Source: Macrosoma leucophasiata (lineage: Eukaryota > Arthropoda > Insecta > Lepidoptera > Hedylidae). From it: DNA of 64,000 bases. The translations under genes were made by a program, and so were the position numbers. A model generated the notes under the pieces. It ran no database searches. It worked only from the letters and a program-made list of their open reading frames with translations, and was not told the DNA's origin. The DNA is taken from NCBI GenBank assembly GCA_036365455.1, contig JAWQUS010000030.1, forward strand, positions 14,590,001 through 14,654,000. Direction: 5' to 3'. Below are positions 39,545 to 52,084 of the stretch, in pieces; positions within the stretch are counted from its first letter, which is position 1, and each line of letters opens with the position of its first letter.

Positions 39545-42500
39545 CTGAAATGAGGGATTGGTGCTCATAAGCAACGTGGAAAATCAGACCATAGTATCCA
39601 ACATGGGAATACGGTGGCCTGTGATCACTCACGGACCTATGTCAGAGAATATGTATTAATACGAGTACTACCTATGTTACGAAAGGGGCGGTCAATAAAG
39701 GTTAGCACCACGAACACTACCGTAATTCAGTTAGATTGCACGTAGGTTACTGTAATTGTTGGTATGTAGGTACCTACTAAGACAAAAAATTGAGTTAGGT
39801 CAGGAGCATGTAATGCAATGGCAATGACCAAAGGTACATGCGATTTACTGATTTATTAAATACATAAGCAGTAACAAAAGCCAACCGAGGATAGTTGTTT
39901 CAATTACGCGCAACGCTTATATTTTTTGAAATAAATAATAATTAAAGATGACTGATGATCCTACGGTAATAAATTAGCACATGCTGCGCGCAACTGATGA
40001 TAGATCGGCGATAATTAAAACAATTAAACAGTCGATGAGCCACATAAAAAACTACAGTAATCAGCTGTTGGTAGCAGGTGCAATAATAGAAAATGACAAA
40101 CTCCGTCATCCCATTGCAACTAGTTTATTGTAGGTTTTTTAAAGGTGAAAAAAGGTGGTAAACGTGTAAATAACGTCGCTGTGAACTTTATCTAGGTAGG
40201 TAAGGTAAAACAATACTCCGACTATTGGCCCAAATGTTAAGGATCGTAACAAATTTTGGGAGGGAGGAGGGAGCAGAAGTGGAAATAATAGATGGAGCAA
40301 TGAAATTCTAACCAAATAACGTAAAAAGTATTTTTGGAAGAAAAATATTGATGAAAGCTCTAGAAAAAATCACATCGGAGAAAAATTAGAAAAGCTTACT
40401 TAAGTAAATCAGAACGTTGTCTTTATTGTTCTTATTGTATGGGTAAATAATAGGGATGATTATAAGTAGACGACAAAAACGTTTCGTTAGTTGAATAAGT
40501 AACAAACTATATTTCTTAAATTAAACTCAAGTGTCGAGTTTAACTTAACTTCAAACGATTATGTTATGGTAACTTTTACTAACAGTGGGTGCATTTAAAA
40601 TAAAACCAGAAATATGCAAATACAATTTTCTACAGTAATTTGCTATGTTTATCAGAAAAACATGTAACAAGTTAGCTTCCATATTTCCAGTGATTTCGCA
40701 AAGAAAATAGTTTCAGCACAATTTCACCTCATCATGCAAAACGGCGCTCTATTATAGTTATTTTCCTGTCCAATATAAATTATCTTGACGCTTTAATACG
40801 AACGACAACTTGTTATAGGACACTTTAATATTAGCTCTCATAAACTAGCTCATAGTTACAGGTTAGTTTTGAGTAAATTATTTAACTTTTACGGCTTCGT
40901 TAAAAACTGTACGGCAGGTAACTAAATCCAGCCAGGACAAGAAAGGTGTCGCCTTGTTCAAACGAGCCAGAATATTGTGATCTACCGCAGTCCCTGAGCG
41001 TTGCGTTACCTTCACAACAAAACTGGGCCCTCAAAGAGCTCCTCAAGGCATGCTTAAGCTGGACAAAGAGTCTTGCGGTGGCGTGTCACTGGCACTTGAA
41101 CAAACAAACGGTCCTTGTTTGAATAGAACCGAAAGTGGTGATAGTCCAAACAGTGTTATTTGTTCGCTTGCTCACATGTTTGATCCGGCCTCCGACGCCA
41201 ACACCGCGCCGTGTTGGCTAACATTTTACTAATGTTTGTACGATTTGCATTGTGATAATTAGTTCCTAGTTTAAAATACCGGCGTCTTGTAAAGAGAACG
41301 TGTAATTCATTAGCAAATATGTCTACAGCAAATGCATTCACTGTGACATGTAACATGCTAAATTAATCACAGTTTACATTTGGCCACGTTCGAATGTAGG
41401 TAACATTATCATAGACAAACAAATATAGTTGATTTTAACTCGTACGCTGTAAACCTCTATTTGTCTTCATGAATCCTGTATTTATATCGAAGTAGGTATT
41501 TATACATTCCAAATACAAATAACTGGTGGTATCTATTAGTGGTAGGTAGTTTTGTTGAATCAAATTGAAGGTCTTGCAATATTTTTCGAACTGGCTGGTC
41601 GGGCGCATAATTCAGAGGGTACCTACCACTGGTATTCATCTTTAATAATTCCAACACTTATTGGTACTTCTTCCGCATCTGCAACTACAAGGCGTTTCAG
41701 ATTGAAAAAGATTTGAGTAAATTCTTTTAACGCAACCGATGCAAAGGGACATGGTAACTTGCATTTGGAACACGCAATCACGAGAAATGCAAATGTTATT
41801 ACGGCCGAGGCGCGAACACTCTGGCGCTTTTAACATTCTTATTTTACCTCTTTATGTACGTCGTGTCGTGCCTCAAGTGGCCATTAAACGATAACGTTAT
41901 CTTGCGGCGAACGATTGGTTTCACGCTATAAAATTATGGCTTGGGAATCGAAATACTTTGGCTGGAATAGGTTACTATAAATACCGGACAATTACCTACA
42001 GGGGTCCTTCGTTGCTCCCTCCGTAGAATTTTACATGCTTAAAAAGGTAACCTCAAATAGTATGTACAATATAATACATATCAAAACAAATGTTGCTCAG
42101 TATATTTTTTCATTAATTCAAGTAAATACATATTATTGATAGAATTCGTTGAATAGGCATAAATGCAATTTTCAAGTAACTTCTTTCGTGCTTACGCGTG
42201 TAATATGACACTCAATATAATTTTACTTTAGCCTTTCATGCGGGCTGTTTACGAGGCCACACACGCCGCTTGCGGTCTTTTTCTTATTTCAAATGTGTCT
42301 GCCATCATAAACGTCTACATGACGTACGTACGGATCTCGCCTCTGCCTCTCCGTGAAAAGCAAACTTTACAACTGAGATAATTCACCGAGGTTCCACGTC
42401 CACGTCGCAATGTTCCTCCTAATATAATTTTATTAAAACATATTTTATTGCGCCTAGTCGCGCTCTTTTCCATCTCGTTATTAACTCGGCCCTAATCCGA

Positions 42501-43865
42501 TTTTATTGTTTTGTGGGGTGATAAATTTGTTATACTGTGATTGATAAGACAGTTACGAAGATGACCGGTGACCGAAGATCAACTGTGATTTAACAGTAAC
42601 AAAAAAGCTCATTACCTATGAATATTTAAGGTAAAAATTTGAGTGCTTGATCATCTGTACATTGCATTTTAAATGAAATGCACAGGTTTATTTTTGTATT
42701 ATTTCTCTTTAAAGCAATCTGTTAAGCCGAATCTAGTACTGTAAACGCAGACCGGTGCCGCGCGCATAAAGCCGGGTCGTTACAGCAGTCGTAACAATAA
42801 AATCCAACACCCACTGCACTATTTAGGTGAACGGACCTATTTATTACCATAGATGTGACGCGATGTGGATATTCTAGTATCGTTTAATGTTAATAATACG
42901 TTTGGAGAAAATTTTAGTCAAAATATTTTAGGAAATCCATTAGAGATGCGCCTACGCACATCCGATAGAGCGAACTGAGTGATGTTTATCATCGGCTCAT
43001 TGATTGAACGTGATAAAAGAGAAACTAATTTTGAGATTTTACACGATTTTATGAATATTCGATTATTTCTTGGTTCGAAATGAATAGTATTATTTAATAT
43101 GTAAGTACCTAATATTAGGTATGTGTACAAAGCTCTTACCCTTAGGTGTCTACTCAGATATAATCAAGATTTATTTTAGAATACTGACGAACAAAATCCT
43201 TCAGCCTGTTAACATAATAAGCCGAAGTCGTTAAAATAAAATATGTCTCAAGTTATACCGAAGCTACGATGAGCATTTTTTTACTTAATTAACGTCCCAA
43301 GTAAGAATAATCGAAAAGACAGTAAATTTCTCAACACGCTATAAAAATAAACTGTTTAATTCCTCCATAAATTCAGAGGCGTACGGTTCCGAAAATAACT
43401 AATGGATAGTAAAATAATATTTACACTGATGATGGGTAATTGGTTTTTATTCGCCCATTTTATATATCGGATAACTTTGACATTGTTATGACTTACAGTT
43501 TACGACGGGATTTGAAAAATAAAAGTGCAGAATGGGTGCGTGGATGGTTGCATGCGTGGAAGGGAGATGTTATTTCGGGAGCTCGTAAAATCGATTATCC
43601 GATTCGTGCGTACCCGTGCGTCTGCTGACTGTAACAGGATGCACTATTTCTGTTGCGCACCGCTTTGTCAGCGATATATGTATGGATATTAATCTGCATG
43701 TTTTATATCCGTGGACGGGAGACTTTCGTATTTCCAGATAAGATGTTATCGTTTTAATACCCGGTCGCTGTAAGTCTCTAAGATATGATCTGATTGTGAA
43801 TGTGGTGTTCGCAATGGAACATTTGCAGTATCTATACACAATGTACAAAAAAAAAATGTAAAACG
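39545..43865. other. Intron or intergenic sequence, no gene recognised
   Basis: AT-rich, repeat-poor. A slightly GC-richer block near 40960-41230 has no supported coding frame. If the frizzled gene continues upstream this is its intron. Confidence 0.4.
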
Positions 43866-44130
43866 TAACGACACGCCTGTACTTCCCGAAGGAGTAGGCA
43901 GAGGTAGTGCATTAAAGCATACCACCCACGTTTCGTCACGCAGTTAAGTTTTGTCCCACGTAATAGGTGGCGAGCCTATTGATATCTCGGGGCACGTTAC
44001 CAAACTCCAAGGGTGGTACTGGGAAACCTCCGAAAAATTAATAATACCCAATAGTGCCTTCCGACCCGGAGAACCCAGTATCTCAGCCAGCATAGCAGTA
44101 GTCGCCTACTTCCACTAAGCTCACAGGGGA
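43866..44130 (-). repeat. SINE-T, diverged
   Basis: CACGCCTGTACTTCCCGAAG, GGTGGCGAGCCTATTGATAT and GTTACCAAACTCCAAGG match the family. The tRNA-like head is decayed (GACCCGGAGAACCCAGTATC, no clean B box). Confidence 0.6.
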
Positions 44131-44188
44131 AGTTTCCTTTTATTTTTAAGTAGGTACCTAACTGGTTGTCAGGCTGTTTATTCTTTTC

Positions 44189-44270
44189 GTATGTATGTAT
44201 GTATGTATCTTCACGCCAAGTCCCTAACGGGGTAGGCAGAGAGTGTAGAGCGCCAGACATCCCGGTTCTG
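44189..44270 (+). repeat. Short repeat S4 (copy 2)
   Basis: (GTAT)n, then CTTCACGCCAAGTCCCTAAC, GGGGTAGGCAGAGAGTGTAG and AGCGCCAGACATCCCGGTTC. Over 85% identical by eye to 7555-7640. Confidence 0.6.
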
Positions 44271-44491
44271 ACAAACCTCTCGTGCCTCGTCTACCTTAAT
44301 TTTACTATCTTTTCGTCAATTTTTTTTTTTAATCTACCTTTCGTCTATCTTTTCGTCAATCCAAAATTGTACTTTTTTATTAGGTATGTCGTGCTGTAGT
44401 ATAAAATAAATAGATTCTAATTTCCGATTAAAGAGCCGAACTTTTAACGAATACCCAAAATGGCAACCGAACACACAGCAGGTGGCTAAAT

Positions 44492-44686
44492 ATGGAGGCA
44501 GTTAAGTCGAACTCACCATTATTATGTCCATTTTCCATTGAACTGCCCATTGATTGCATTATGCAGAACATTGGAACAAGTTTACAAGGTCTGACAGATC
44601 TTGTAATATTGGTTAACAGAATTGATATTCGATCGACGGTGCTGAGATCACTTATGATTGATGTTTTCAAAAAGGAAAATAAATGA
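44492..44686 (+). CDS. Small hypothetical ORF, 64 residues
   Basis: ATG at 44492. The product MEAVKSNSPLLCPFSIELPI, then DCIMQNIGTSLQGLTDLVIL and 24 more residues to TGA, is amphipathic and protein-like. No known family, signal peptide or motif was recognised. A very short upstream frame (ATG at about 44460, MATEHTAGG then stop) precedes it. Could be chance. Weak support. Confidence 0.25.
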   Translation: MEAVKSNSPLLCPFSIELPIDCIMQNIGTSLQGLTDLVILVNRIDIRSTVLRSLMIDVFKKENK

Positions 44687-44699
44687 GCTGCCTACACGT

Positions 44700-46484
44700 A
44701 TATATTCTGGAAGCAAAGATGGCCGCGATATATATTAGGGACATTATCAACCAACTCTGAGACGCACCTCCTTGGTCTATTCGATTAATACTAGGGTTTA
44801 TTTTGTATGCAATCTGTTCTTAGATAAGTACTTTATTATGAGAAAAATATTTAGACTACTTTTCTAAAGGGATTGCATGTCCTAAATATTGCAATACTTA
44901 ACATAAATTATATGATTACTGGCACACAAAATTAACAACGAAGAGCTCACGCATACGTAGGTGTACACGCACCGTATCTATGCTTAAAAATGTCGTTATA
45001 ACAGCATACGAGAAACTATTTCAAGGAAGATTCAATATGGCAACACTAAGAGATGCCGTCTAAGTAAAAAATAATGTTAACTTGTTTGTGTACTGCAAAA
45101 GCATTACCATCAGGGATAGTCATTATAAGGTAGGCAATCACTCTACAGACGATTAATATCGAACATAGAACAAGGGGAACAATGATCCCTTTATGTTTTT
45201 GTATCGTAAGCAGTGATCGTTAAAATTAAGTCTTACATTTAATTTAAACTTTAAAATACCAGTAACTATAAAAAAACGCATGGCCAACAGATCTTTTTAT
45301 GTCGATGTTACAATTATCTTTCTCCCGCGCATTATATTCCTTTGAACTAATAAATATTGATCGATGATGTTACCAAGAAGCGGTGGATATAGAGTTGGAA
45401 CCTGTTCCACGGCTCGTTAGAGAGCGATACGACCTGTCCAAGGCGAGGTGTTTGCTTGATTAACTTTATTTTATGACGATGGCAAATGGTCTACACGCCT
45501 CTTATGAAGTTTCCAGAAGAATATGTTGTTCAATTCAAACCATGTTATGATTGATAAGATAGTACTTTTGCTGTATAAACTTGCAGCTATGTTATTGTAA
45601 ATCGATACGTGCGCGTGGTTTAGAATTTCATCTAGCGTTTGGATTGTAAGTATTCGAAACATGTAGCTATATGTAGCGCACTCCGACAAAAAAGGCGGTA
45701 TACTTACTTCGATCGTATCCCATAAGCGTTTTACTTCAAGCACAAGCGATGCGGTACCACTTTATTGAGATCATTTGTTAAGGTAAGCAGGGTTGTCATA
45801 ATGTTATTTAAAAGTACCTATAAGAAGTTGTGTGGGCGGCATTAGTAAAGGAAATTCAACGCAATCATTCAATATTACGATTCATTTGCATTCGCAGATG
45901 GAATTGAACCTCGTCAAATAGTTTATGGCACATAAAGACTGGTTTAGCGAGTGTGCCTTGGTTTTTTTACAGCCGTGTATGGCAGCCCTAATGATAAGCT
46001 GTGTAACAATATCTATTTACATAATGGTGCACCGAGTACCTTAACGAAAGGAGCCTGACGCATACAAACTAGCAATTTACATTTTCTTTCATGGCCCGAA
46101 GGTACACCTGATTGGCGAGCGGTCCTTCCCTGAATGTTAAACAGAGATCTAGTTACGATATGACATTTAAACGGACGTTTTAGATCAGTTTTATCTCGAT
46201 GTCACTTCTATGTGAATATTGATACATGGCACCTATATGCATAAAATAGTGTGCACCTATATTGGCTATTGATGCACAAAGATTAAACACCGTTATTTTC
46301 GGACTTATCTAGTTTGGAGAAGCGAAACGGCATTTGATTTACATAATTGAGAACATGGATTGGAGTCAGTTTGGAGTTGATTCGTGTTGATAATGATTCA
46401 TAAATTGTCTGGATTTCAATTAGAATAGGTTATTTTGTAAAGACTGCTATCAATACAGTGTTCACTATTAAGGTAGGTAATTCG
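44700..46484. other. Stretch without a recognised gene
   Basis: AT-rich; no repeat family or coding motif identified. Confidence 0.4.
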
Positions 46485-46650
46485 ATTTTATTTATTTAAT
46501 CTTTAATGCACATATTACAAAATGTGTACATAAGGTGGACTTAATGCCATAAGGCATTCTCTGCCAGTCAACCTTAGGGTTGTAAAAGAGAGCATCAAAA
46601 GTTGCAGAGAGAAAAAATAAAATAAAATTCAAACCAAAATAACAGATAAA
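46485..46650 (-). repeat. Probable LINE/SINE 3'-end fragment
   Basis: TTTATTTATTTAATCTTTAA, then AAGGTGGACTTAATGCCATA, AGGCATTCTCTGCCAGTCAA and CC. This motif order (AATGCC..AAGGCATTCTCT.CCAGTCAACC) is a common dispersed sequence in moth genomes as I recall it. Only one copy is present in this window. Confidence 0.35.
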
Positions 46651-47113
46651 TACATATATATATTTATGTATTTATGTACACACCTAAATAATATACCTAA
46701 ATATATTATAATAAAAATACACATACTTAAATATAATAATAGCATAATACCAAGCTGCTATACCAATGACTATAATAAATAATAAAACATAAATACTGTT
46801 AAACATAGTGACAAATCGACGAAAGATTTAGATACCTAAATACATTTTCATACATATGTGTTAGCCGCTGTTTTGAGCCAATGAATTTAGAAAGAAACGA
46901 CGAAGTTTGAATTTAAATGACAGCTTACTCGGATCTTTCAAACGTGAAATTTAAAGCCCTTTAATGCCTAAGCCGGGTTATCAAACTAACATTTTACATA
47001 CCTTATGAACTCTGTCTACTGACTTTATCACAACAAACGAATATAAAAAATAATAACTATCTACGGTACAGTCAATTGTAATATTAGGTAAGTAGTAATA
47101 AGAAATAAGAAAT

Positions 47114-47470
47114 TGAAGCGCGCATGGCCCAGCGGCTGGTGTAGATCGTAAGCGATCTGCTCGGTTAAGCACTACGGGCGCGGTCGGGTAGTGTGATGGG
47201 TGACCGCTAGTGGCAAATTAAATGCGCGTTTCCGTGCTTCGGAGGGCACGTTAAGCCGTCGGTCCCGGTTGCTATCGATAGATAGCAGTCGTTAAACCTT
47301 GTCGGAGGCCTTATGGGCGGTTTGAAAACATCCGACAGCGGGTTGGCCACTAACCCACCCACCTCCACCAATCCGCATTGGAGCAGCGTGGTGGAGTAAG
47401 CTCCAGGCCTCCCCCCAAAAAGGGGAGAGACTCTTGCCCAGCAGTGGGACGTATAATGGGTTGCCATTAT
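47114..47470 (+). repeat. 5S rRNA-headed SINE with target-site duplication (full length)
   Basis: Flanked by AATAAGAAAT at 47104-47113 and 47471-47480, so the 357 bp moved as one unit. The first 95 bases resemble 5S rRNA: GGTTAAGCACTACGGGCGCG followed by GTGTGATGGGTGACCGC aligns with the 5S A-box/intermediate/C-box promoter region (GTTAAGC..CGGGCGCGGT...GATGGGTGACCGC). The body, also at 13745-14010, contains GCTATCGATAGATAGC, and the tail is GCCCAGCAGTGGGACGTATA. It is a SINE3-type element, not a 5S gene. Confidence 0.75.
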
Positions 47471-48005
47471 AATAAGAAATATCATAATGTAAATTAACCT
47501 ATTCAAAATTGGTTTAGGAGTCGATAACCAAATACTAAAAGCTATTTTTTTATATTTATTATTATATTTTTTTTACTTAAAAATGACAGAGACAATAAAC
47601 TCAATATTAGGTACTTTAAACTATAATACATGAAAAATAAACTGTTGAATTTTACATTATGAAGTACCTTTAACCAAATAGTCTAACAAGTTAATATACC
47701 TATCGACTTGGTATATTTCTTGAGAATACAAAAGTTTCATCACTTAAAAAAACTCGTTACCTACTCAATGTCGTAACTGATGTAAGTATTTATCACAATG
47801 AGCCTCGGTCACAACAACTTCGAAGCTTTATCAAACGAATGACAGTCGGTATCGATGGAAGATGACTTGGTTTTATTGGTCTATCTGACGTATCTTGAGA
47901 GCTTTTCGAAAGTTGAACGCGTTTTATCGATCTACTCGTATAAATACTAACGCTATTGCCTTTTGCGTTGTGTAATTTCTATATTTTTTTTATTAGACGA
48001 CGTAA

Positions 48006-48297
48006 CTTTACAGCTGGAATCCCCGAAGGGGTAGGCAGAGGTAAATGCATGCATTCAAGCATACATGGAAACACCTACGATTCGCCGGTTACGTTTTTGG
48101 CCCATGTAACAGGTGGCGAGCCTGTTGACATCTCCGTGCACATTACCAAACTTCGAGGTACCTACTAAAATGGAAAAATCCCAATTAAACCAGAAATAAA
48201 GGACTTTACACCAATATCTCTGATAACCCCTACCCGGGCATCGAACCCAGGACCTCAACGTAGTAGTAGTGGCCTGCTACCACTAGGCTACCAAGGA
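48006..48297 (-). repeat. SINE-T, near full length
   Basis: The tail is CAGCTGGAATCCCCGAAGGG; the head on the minus strand from 48297 has the A box GTAGCCTAGTGG and the B box GGTTCGATGCCC. Confidence 0.75.
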
Positions 48298-48461
48298 AGT
48301 TTTTTATTTGATTTTATGTAATAATGGGATACAGGTACATAAATATGTCAAGAGCATATTTTAATATTTTTTATTTGATAAAAGCATATGTATCGTGATG
48401 TTATCGATATAAAACTCGAATGGCGGCTACATGCACTCGGAATTCTGTTTTATTATGATGT

Positions 48462-48605
48462 AATGAAGGTGGCAAGCAAGCATGCAGTTCACATTAATGT
48501 TAAGTGATGACGGCAACCTCTACACACTCACATAAAGACCAGAAGTCAAAATGCAGATGTGAGACCTTAGTTGTTATGTCTGTAATAGTTTTTACGGTGG
48601 TCAAG
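48462..48605 (-). repeat. SINE-M fragment
   Basis: GAAGGTGGCAAGCAAGCATG, TTAATGTTAAGTGATGACGG and CAAAATGCAGATGTGAGACC; truncated after the GTAATAGTTTTTACGG block. Confidence 0.6.
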
Positions 48606-50424
48606 TATTTCGGAATTTTTAATGTATCTAATCGAAACTGGTGCAAATTAATTATGACATTGATTTGAACAGCTAATAAGATTATCTAATTTGATTATCT
48701 TTTTGTGTTTGTTTGAATTGAACTGAATAATAAAGTCGGAGAACAAGTTTCAAATATTTTTTATCTGTAATTCGTGTCTGGGATACAAGAGCACAGAATT
48801 TAATTTGTACGCAGATGAACCTAAAAACTTTCAGACAATACTTGAAACCACTTTCTGTTACCTACTGCAGTACTCAGTCTATCTACCTACTCTCCTATTA
48901 GAGTATGATCATCGTAATTTCTGCATAAAGTGTCAGTTTTCTTTTTTTTTTCTAACAGTAAAATAACTTTGGTTATGTTCACAAATGTTCCAGTCTAAAT
49001 TTAAGGAAGGACTGAAAATAAAACTGAGCTTGTATAACACCTATTTAAAAACTCTGGTTCGTACTTGTCTATATATACTTAGGTATACTTTCCTAAATCT
49101 TTAACATTGTATGTATAGACTTCAAAGTATAAAAGCAAGTGCTATAGTTGCTTAAGTCTAGATTGGCCAAGAAGCTAACAATCCAATTTTAATTAAGAGC
49201 AATAGTTTCTAATTGTGATGATTCTCTTAAATGTCAATTCCTTCAATTACATCCATTTAATTCTTCTTTGTGGGTAGTACTGTATATTGTGTACTCATTC
49301 TCAATTCTATTGAAAAAAAAGTTTAGATGTGAACGCGACAAAGCATGTAGTTTTTACGGCCAGGGTTGCCAGATGTCATTCGTTTAGTTTTCCCCGGATT
49401 TGTCCAAGTTCAGAGAGCATCAAGGGAATATCTGATCGAGATTCAATTTAATTTTATGATCACTTCTATCGAAAATGCGAAATTGTTGTAACTACCTTCG
49501 AATATTTATAATACCTATACATACCAACATAGATTTTTAAAAGTTTAAAAGCCTTTGATTTTTGAAGTCTTTTATTTCAATGAGTGCAGCTCGCGAAAAC
49601 CTAAGAACATACTATGTCTTTGATTTTTTTTAAGTAGGTAAGTTTTTCTGTTTTCAATTTGATGACATGAAATAGTAGCAGAATTGTTTCCTTACAAAAA
49701 GTAAATTAAGTTAACAACTGTGTCAAAAAGACTTAAATAGTTCGTTAACAACCATTACAATAAAATACCTATTTTAAAATTTACTTAACACTCTTTATCT
49801 TTGAACTTAAAGCTCCAATGTGCGAGATTTTACGTTTTTGTTCCAGTTGACAGAATTTGGAGATGGCAACCCTATTTATAACCCACGCAAGGCCATTGCG
49901 TTCTCAAATAGGTGATTATTGTATGACGGATCGACGCGCCGACTATAGCTTGTTCCAAATTGTAATGGATTCAATAATAGTGTATGTAGTGTAGGTACCT
50001 ATTTGACGCCGCGCCGCCTGAGTGCTTTCTAAACAGAAATCGGGTTTGGCTTTGGCCCGGCGTTATGTATGTAGGTTTAAATGTTGACTTTGTCACCCCG
50101 ATAAAAAAAAAAACGTTTAGGGATGTATGCTATGTATCTGAAAATTTAATAGCACGTCTGCGAGTAAATGCAACACAAGTTAAAACAAAAGATTCCAGTT
50201 ATAGCATTTCTTATACCCACGGCGTATACCTACGTATACCTTCTTTCCTTCACCAGTGTTTCTAATAACGATAAGCAGGAATAGTTAAATAAAAGGATAA
50301 AACGATTATTATTGTGGGTCAATACCATAATATAATTACGCAATACACAGCAAAACATGTCACCATACGCAGCTTGTCTATGGATTTTGAGAAGGAAATC
50401 TAGTAATACGTATATAGTTGCAAG
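48606..50424. other. Stretch without a recognised gene
   Basis: AT-rich, no supported coding sequence, no repeat family identified. Confidence 0.4.
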
Positions 50425-50835
50425 AATTATTGCACATTGAGGTTTCGACCTCGTAGAGCGTTGTCTCTGCTGCAGATTGCCTACGTAAGCACTGATGGTC
50501 CGGTATTGGTTTAAAACTTGATCAAAATGGTCGACAAAACAACACATATGTAATGTGCGAAAGAGGTAACGAACTGATGGTCCGGTATTGGTCTAAAACT
50601 TGATCAAAATGGTCGACAAACGACACATGTGATGTGCGAAAGAGGTTACGCACTGATGGTCCAGTATTGGTCTAAAACTTGATCAAAATGGTCGACAAAC
50701 GACACATAGGTAATGTGCGAAAGAGGTAACGCACTGATGGTCCGGTATTGGTCTAAAACTTGATCAACATGGTCAACAAACGACATATAGGTAATGTGCG
50801 AAAGAGGTAACGCTCTACAGACCCGAAATCACTTT
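50425..50835. mobile_element. MITE with core amplified to four tandem units
   Basis: Outer arms TTTCGACCTCGTAGAGCGTT (from 50443) and AACGCTCTACAGACCCGAAA (ends about 50828) are imperfect inverted repeats, as in the 56380-56601 element. Between them, units beginning ACTGATGGTCC start at 50491, 50573, 50652 and 50733 (82, 79, 81 and about 80 bp), each with TTGATCAAAATGGTCGACAA and TGTGCGAAAGAGGTAACG. The sibling at 56380 has one such unit. Confidence 0.75.
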
Positions 50836-52020
50836 CGTAAGGTGGATGAGAAATATTTCTTGTTCAATATTGTACTCTTTTAAAATTTAAAATTTGTCAT
50901 ATACGCAAGTACATATATCAATAAATCGGTCAATGCTATAATATAAACGTTTCACATCGGATAAGGAGTTTAAAGTAACAGAATTTCGATTCGATATCTC
51001 GAATCGATCGAAGGAGGCGATCGGGCGAGTCGTTTTTCCTCAGAAATACTACTTTTTTCTTATTTTGTCCGGTACAGGCGGGAGCATTGCCTCCATGATA
51101 ATAAACAAGTCTCTTGTTAGCTCCATACTTTCTGATGTTTCGGGATAACTTTTTATCACTGAATCAAAATATAAATCATACAACTATATGTAGGTAGGTA
51201 GCTTGTAAGTAAAACTGATCGTACGTTTTTTTAAATCGATCCACACCTGAATAATAAATTAAGGATTAACGAACTAGGTATAGTTAATTTTATTGTAATG
51301 GCAGTTATAATTCAAATTAAAATGTATAATTTCCATCCATATTTACAATTTGAACAGAACACCAACTGTTTAAAGAATTAAAGAAATGAGTTTCGTATAA
51401 TTTACAGCTCGCAGGTGTTATCCTCGTAACCAGCGAAAGTTTTATCTAAATTCTTTGCTAATTTCAATAGTTCTTTGATATAGGCGTGAAATTTTCCAAT
51501 TATCCTAAGTACCGTAGCCGAGTGGTGTCCGTACTAAAGCAGGACGGGTGTATGGTAGTGCGAGATGGAGATATATGCACGTTGCAGGTGTGAACGGGAC
51601 ACGCGCGGAACATGCTTCAAAAGCCTCCAATGTTCTTCTCAAACTGATATCTATGGTTTTTTTTTTATATACCTAGGTATTGTACTTACATAATTTCATT
51701 CACAATTCGGAAATGTTTAATTTGTCTGCAAGGTATAAAAACGGAACAACAAAAATTAAAAAGCAGGTGTGTACTAACCTTCATAATGAATAGTACTACT
51801 TGTACGTAACTACATTGTAACTTTTCAAAAAATAATCTGCGCCACTAATAGGTATATTTCTACCGTAAAGCTATGATGCAGATGCTTTTTTACCAAAGAG
51901 AGTCTCTTCTTTTCTTATTTGTGATAGCTTACCTATATACTTGTTTATTTATGTTGTACTAATGCCCCCCACAGATTACCTACTCATATAACGCTTTACC
52001 TAGTTATGTAAGTATATTAA
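50836..52020. other. Stretch without a recognised gene
   Basis: AT-rich. Near 51515-51570, CCGTAGCCGAGTGGTG resembles a tRNA A box but no B box or cloverleaf follows. Confidence 0.35.
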
Positions 52021-52084
52021 TCTTTACATTTTTTACAATGTAATAAATTAATCATAATTAATTACATTGTAAAAAATGTAAAGA
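52021..52084. repeat. 24-bp perfect snap-back palindrome
   Basis: TCTTTACATTTTTTACAATG... (52021-52044) is exactly complementary to 52061-52084 around a 16-base AT-rich loop that itself nearly continues the stem. Confidence 0.85.

Noticed and set aside
39215..39553. Plus-strand ORF over the frizzled exon and its duplicate
   Set aside because: Antisense shadow; the minus-strand frame has the frizzled signature and splice sites.
40960..41356. Possible coding block, slightly GC-richer
   Set aside because: Short frames on both strands, none with a motif or consistent splice sites.
47117..47211. 5S rRNA gene
   Set aside because: Only the promoter-proximal blocks match, the 5' third differs, and a target duplication encloses it with an unrelated body.
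50491..50812. CRISPR array
   Set aside because: Direct repeats are ~80 bp with no unique spacers, inside a eukaryotic MITE; no cas genes.
51515..51570. tRNA-like sequence (A box CCGTAGCCGAGTGG)
   Set aside because: No B box at the right distance and no second copy in the window.
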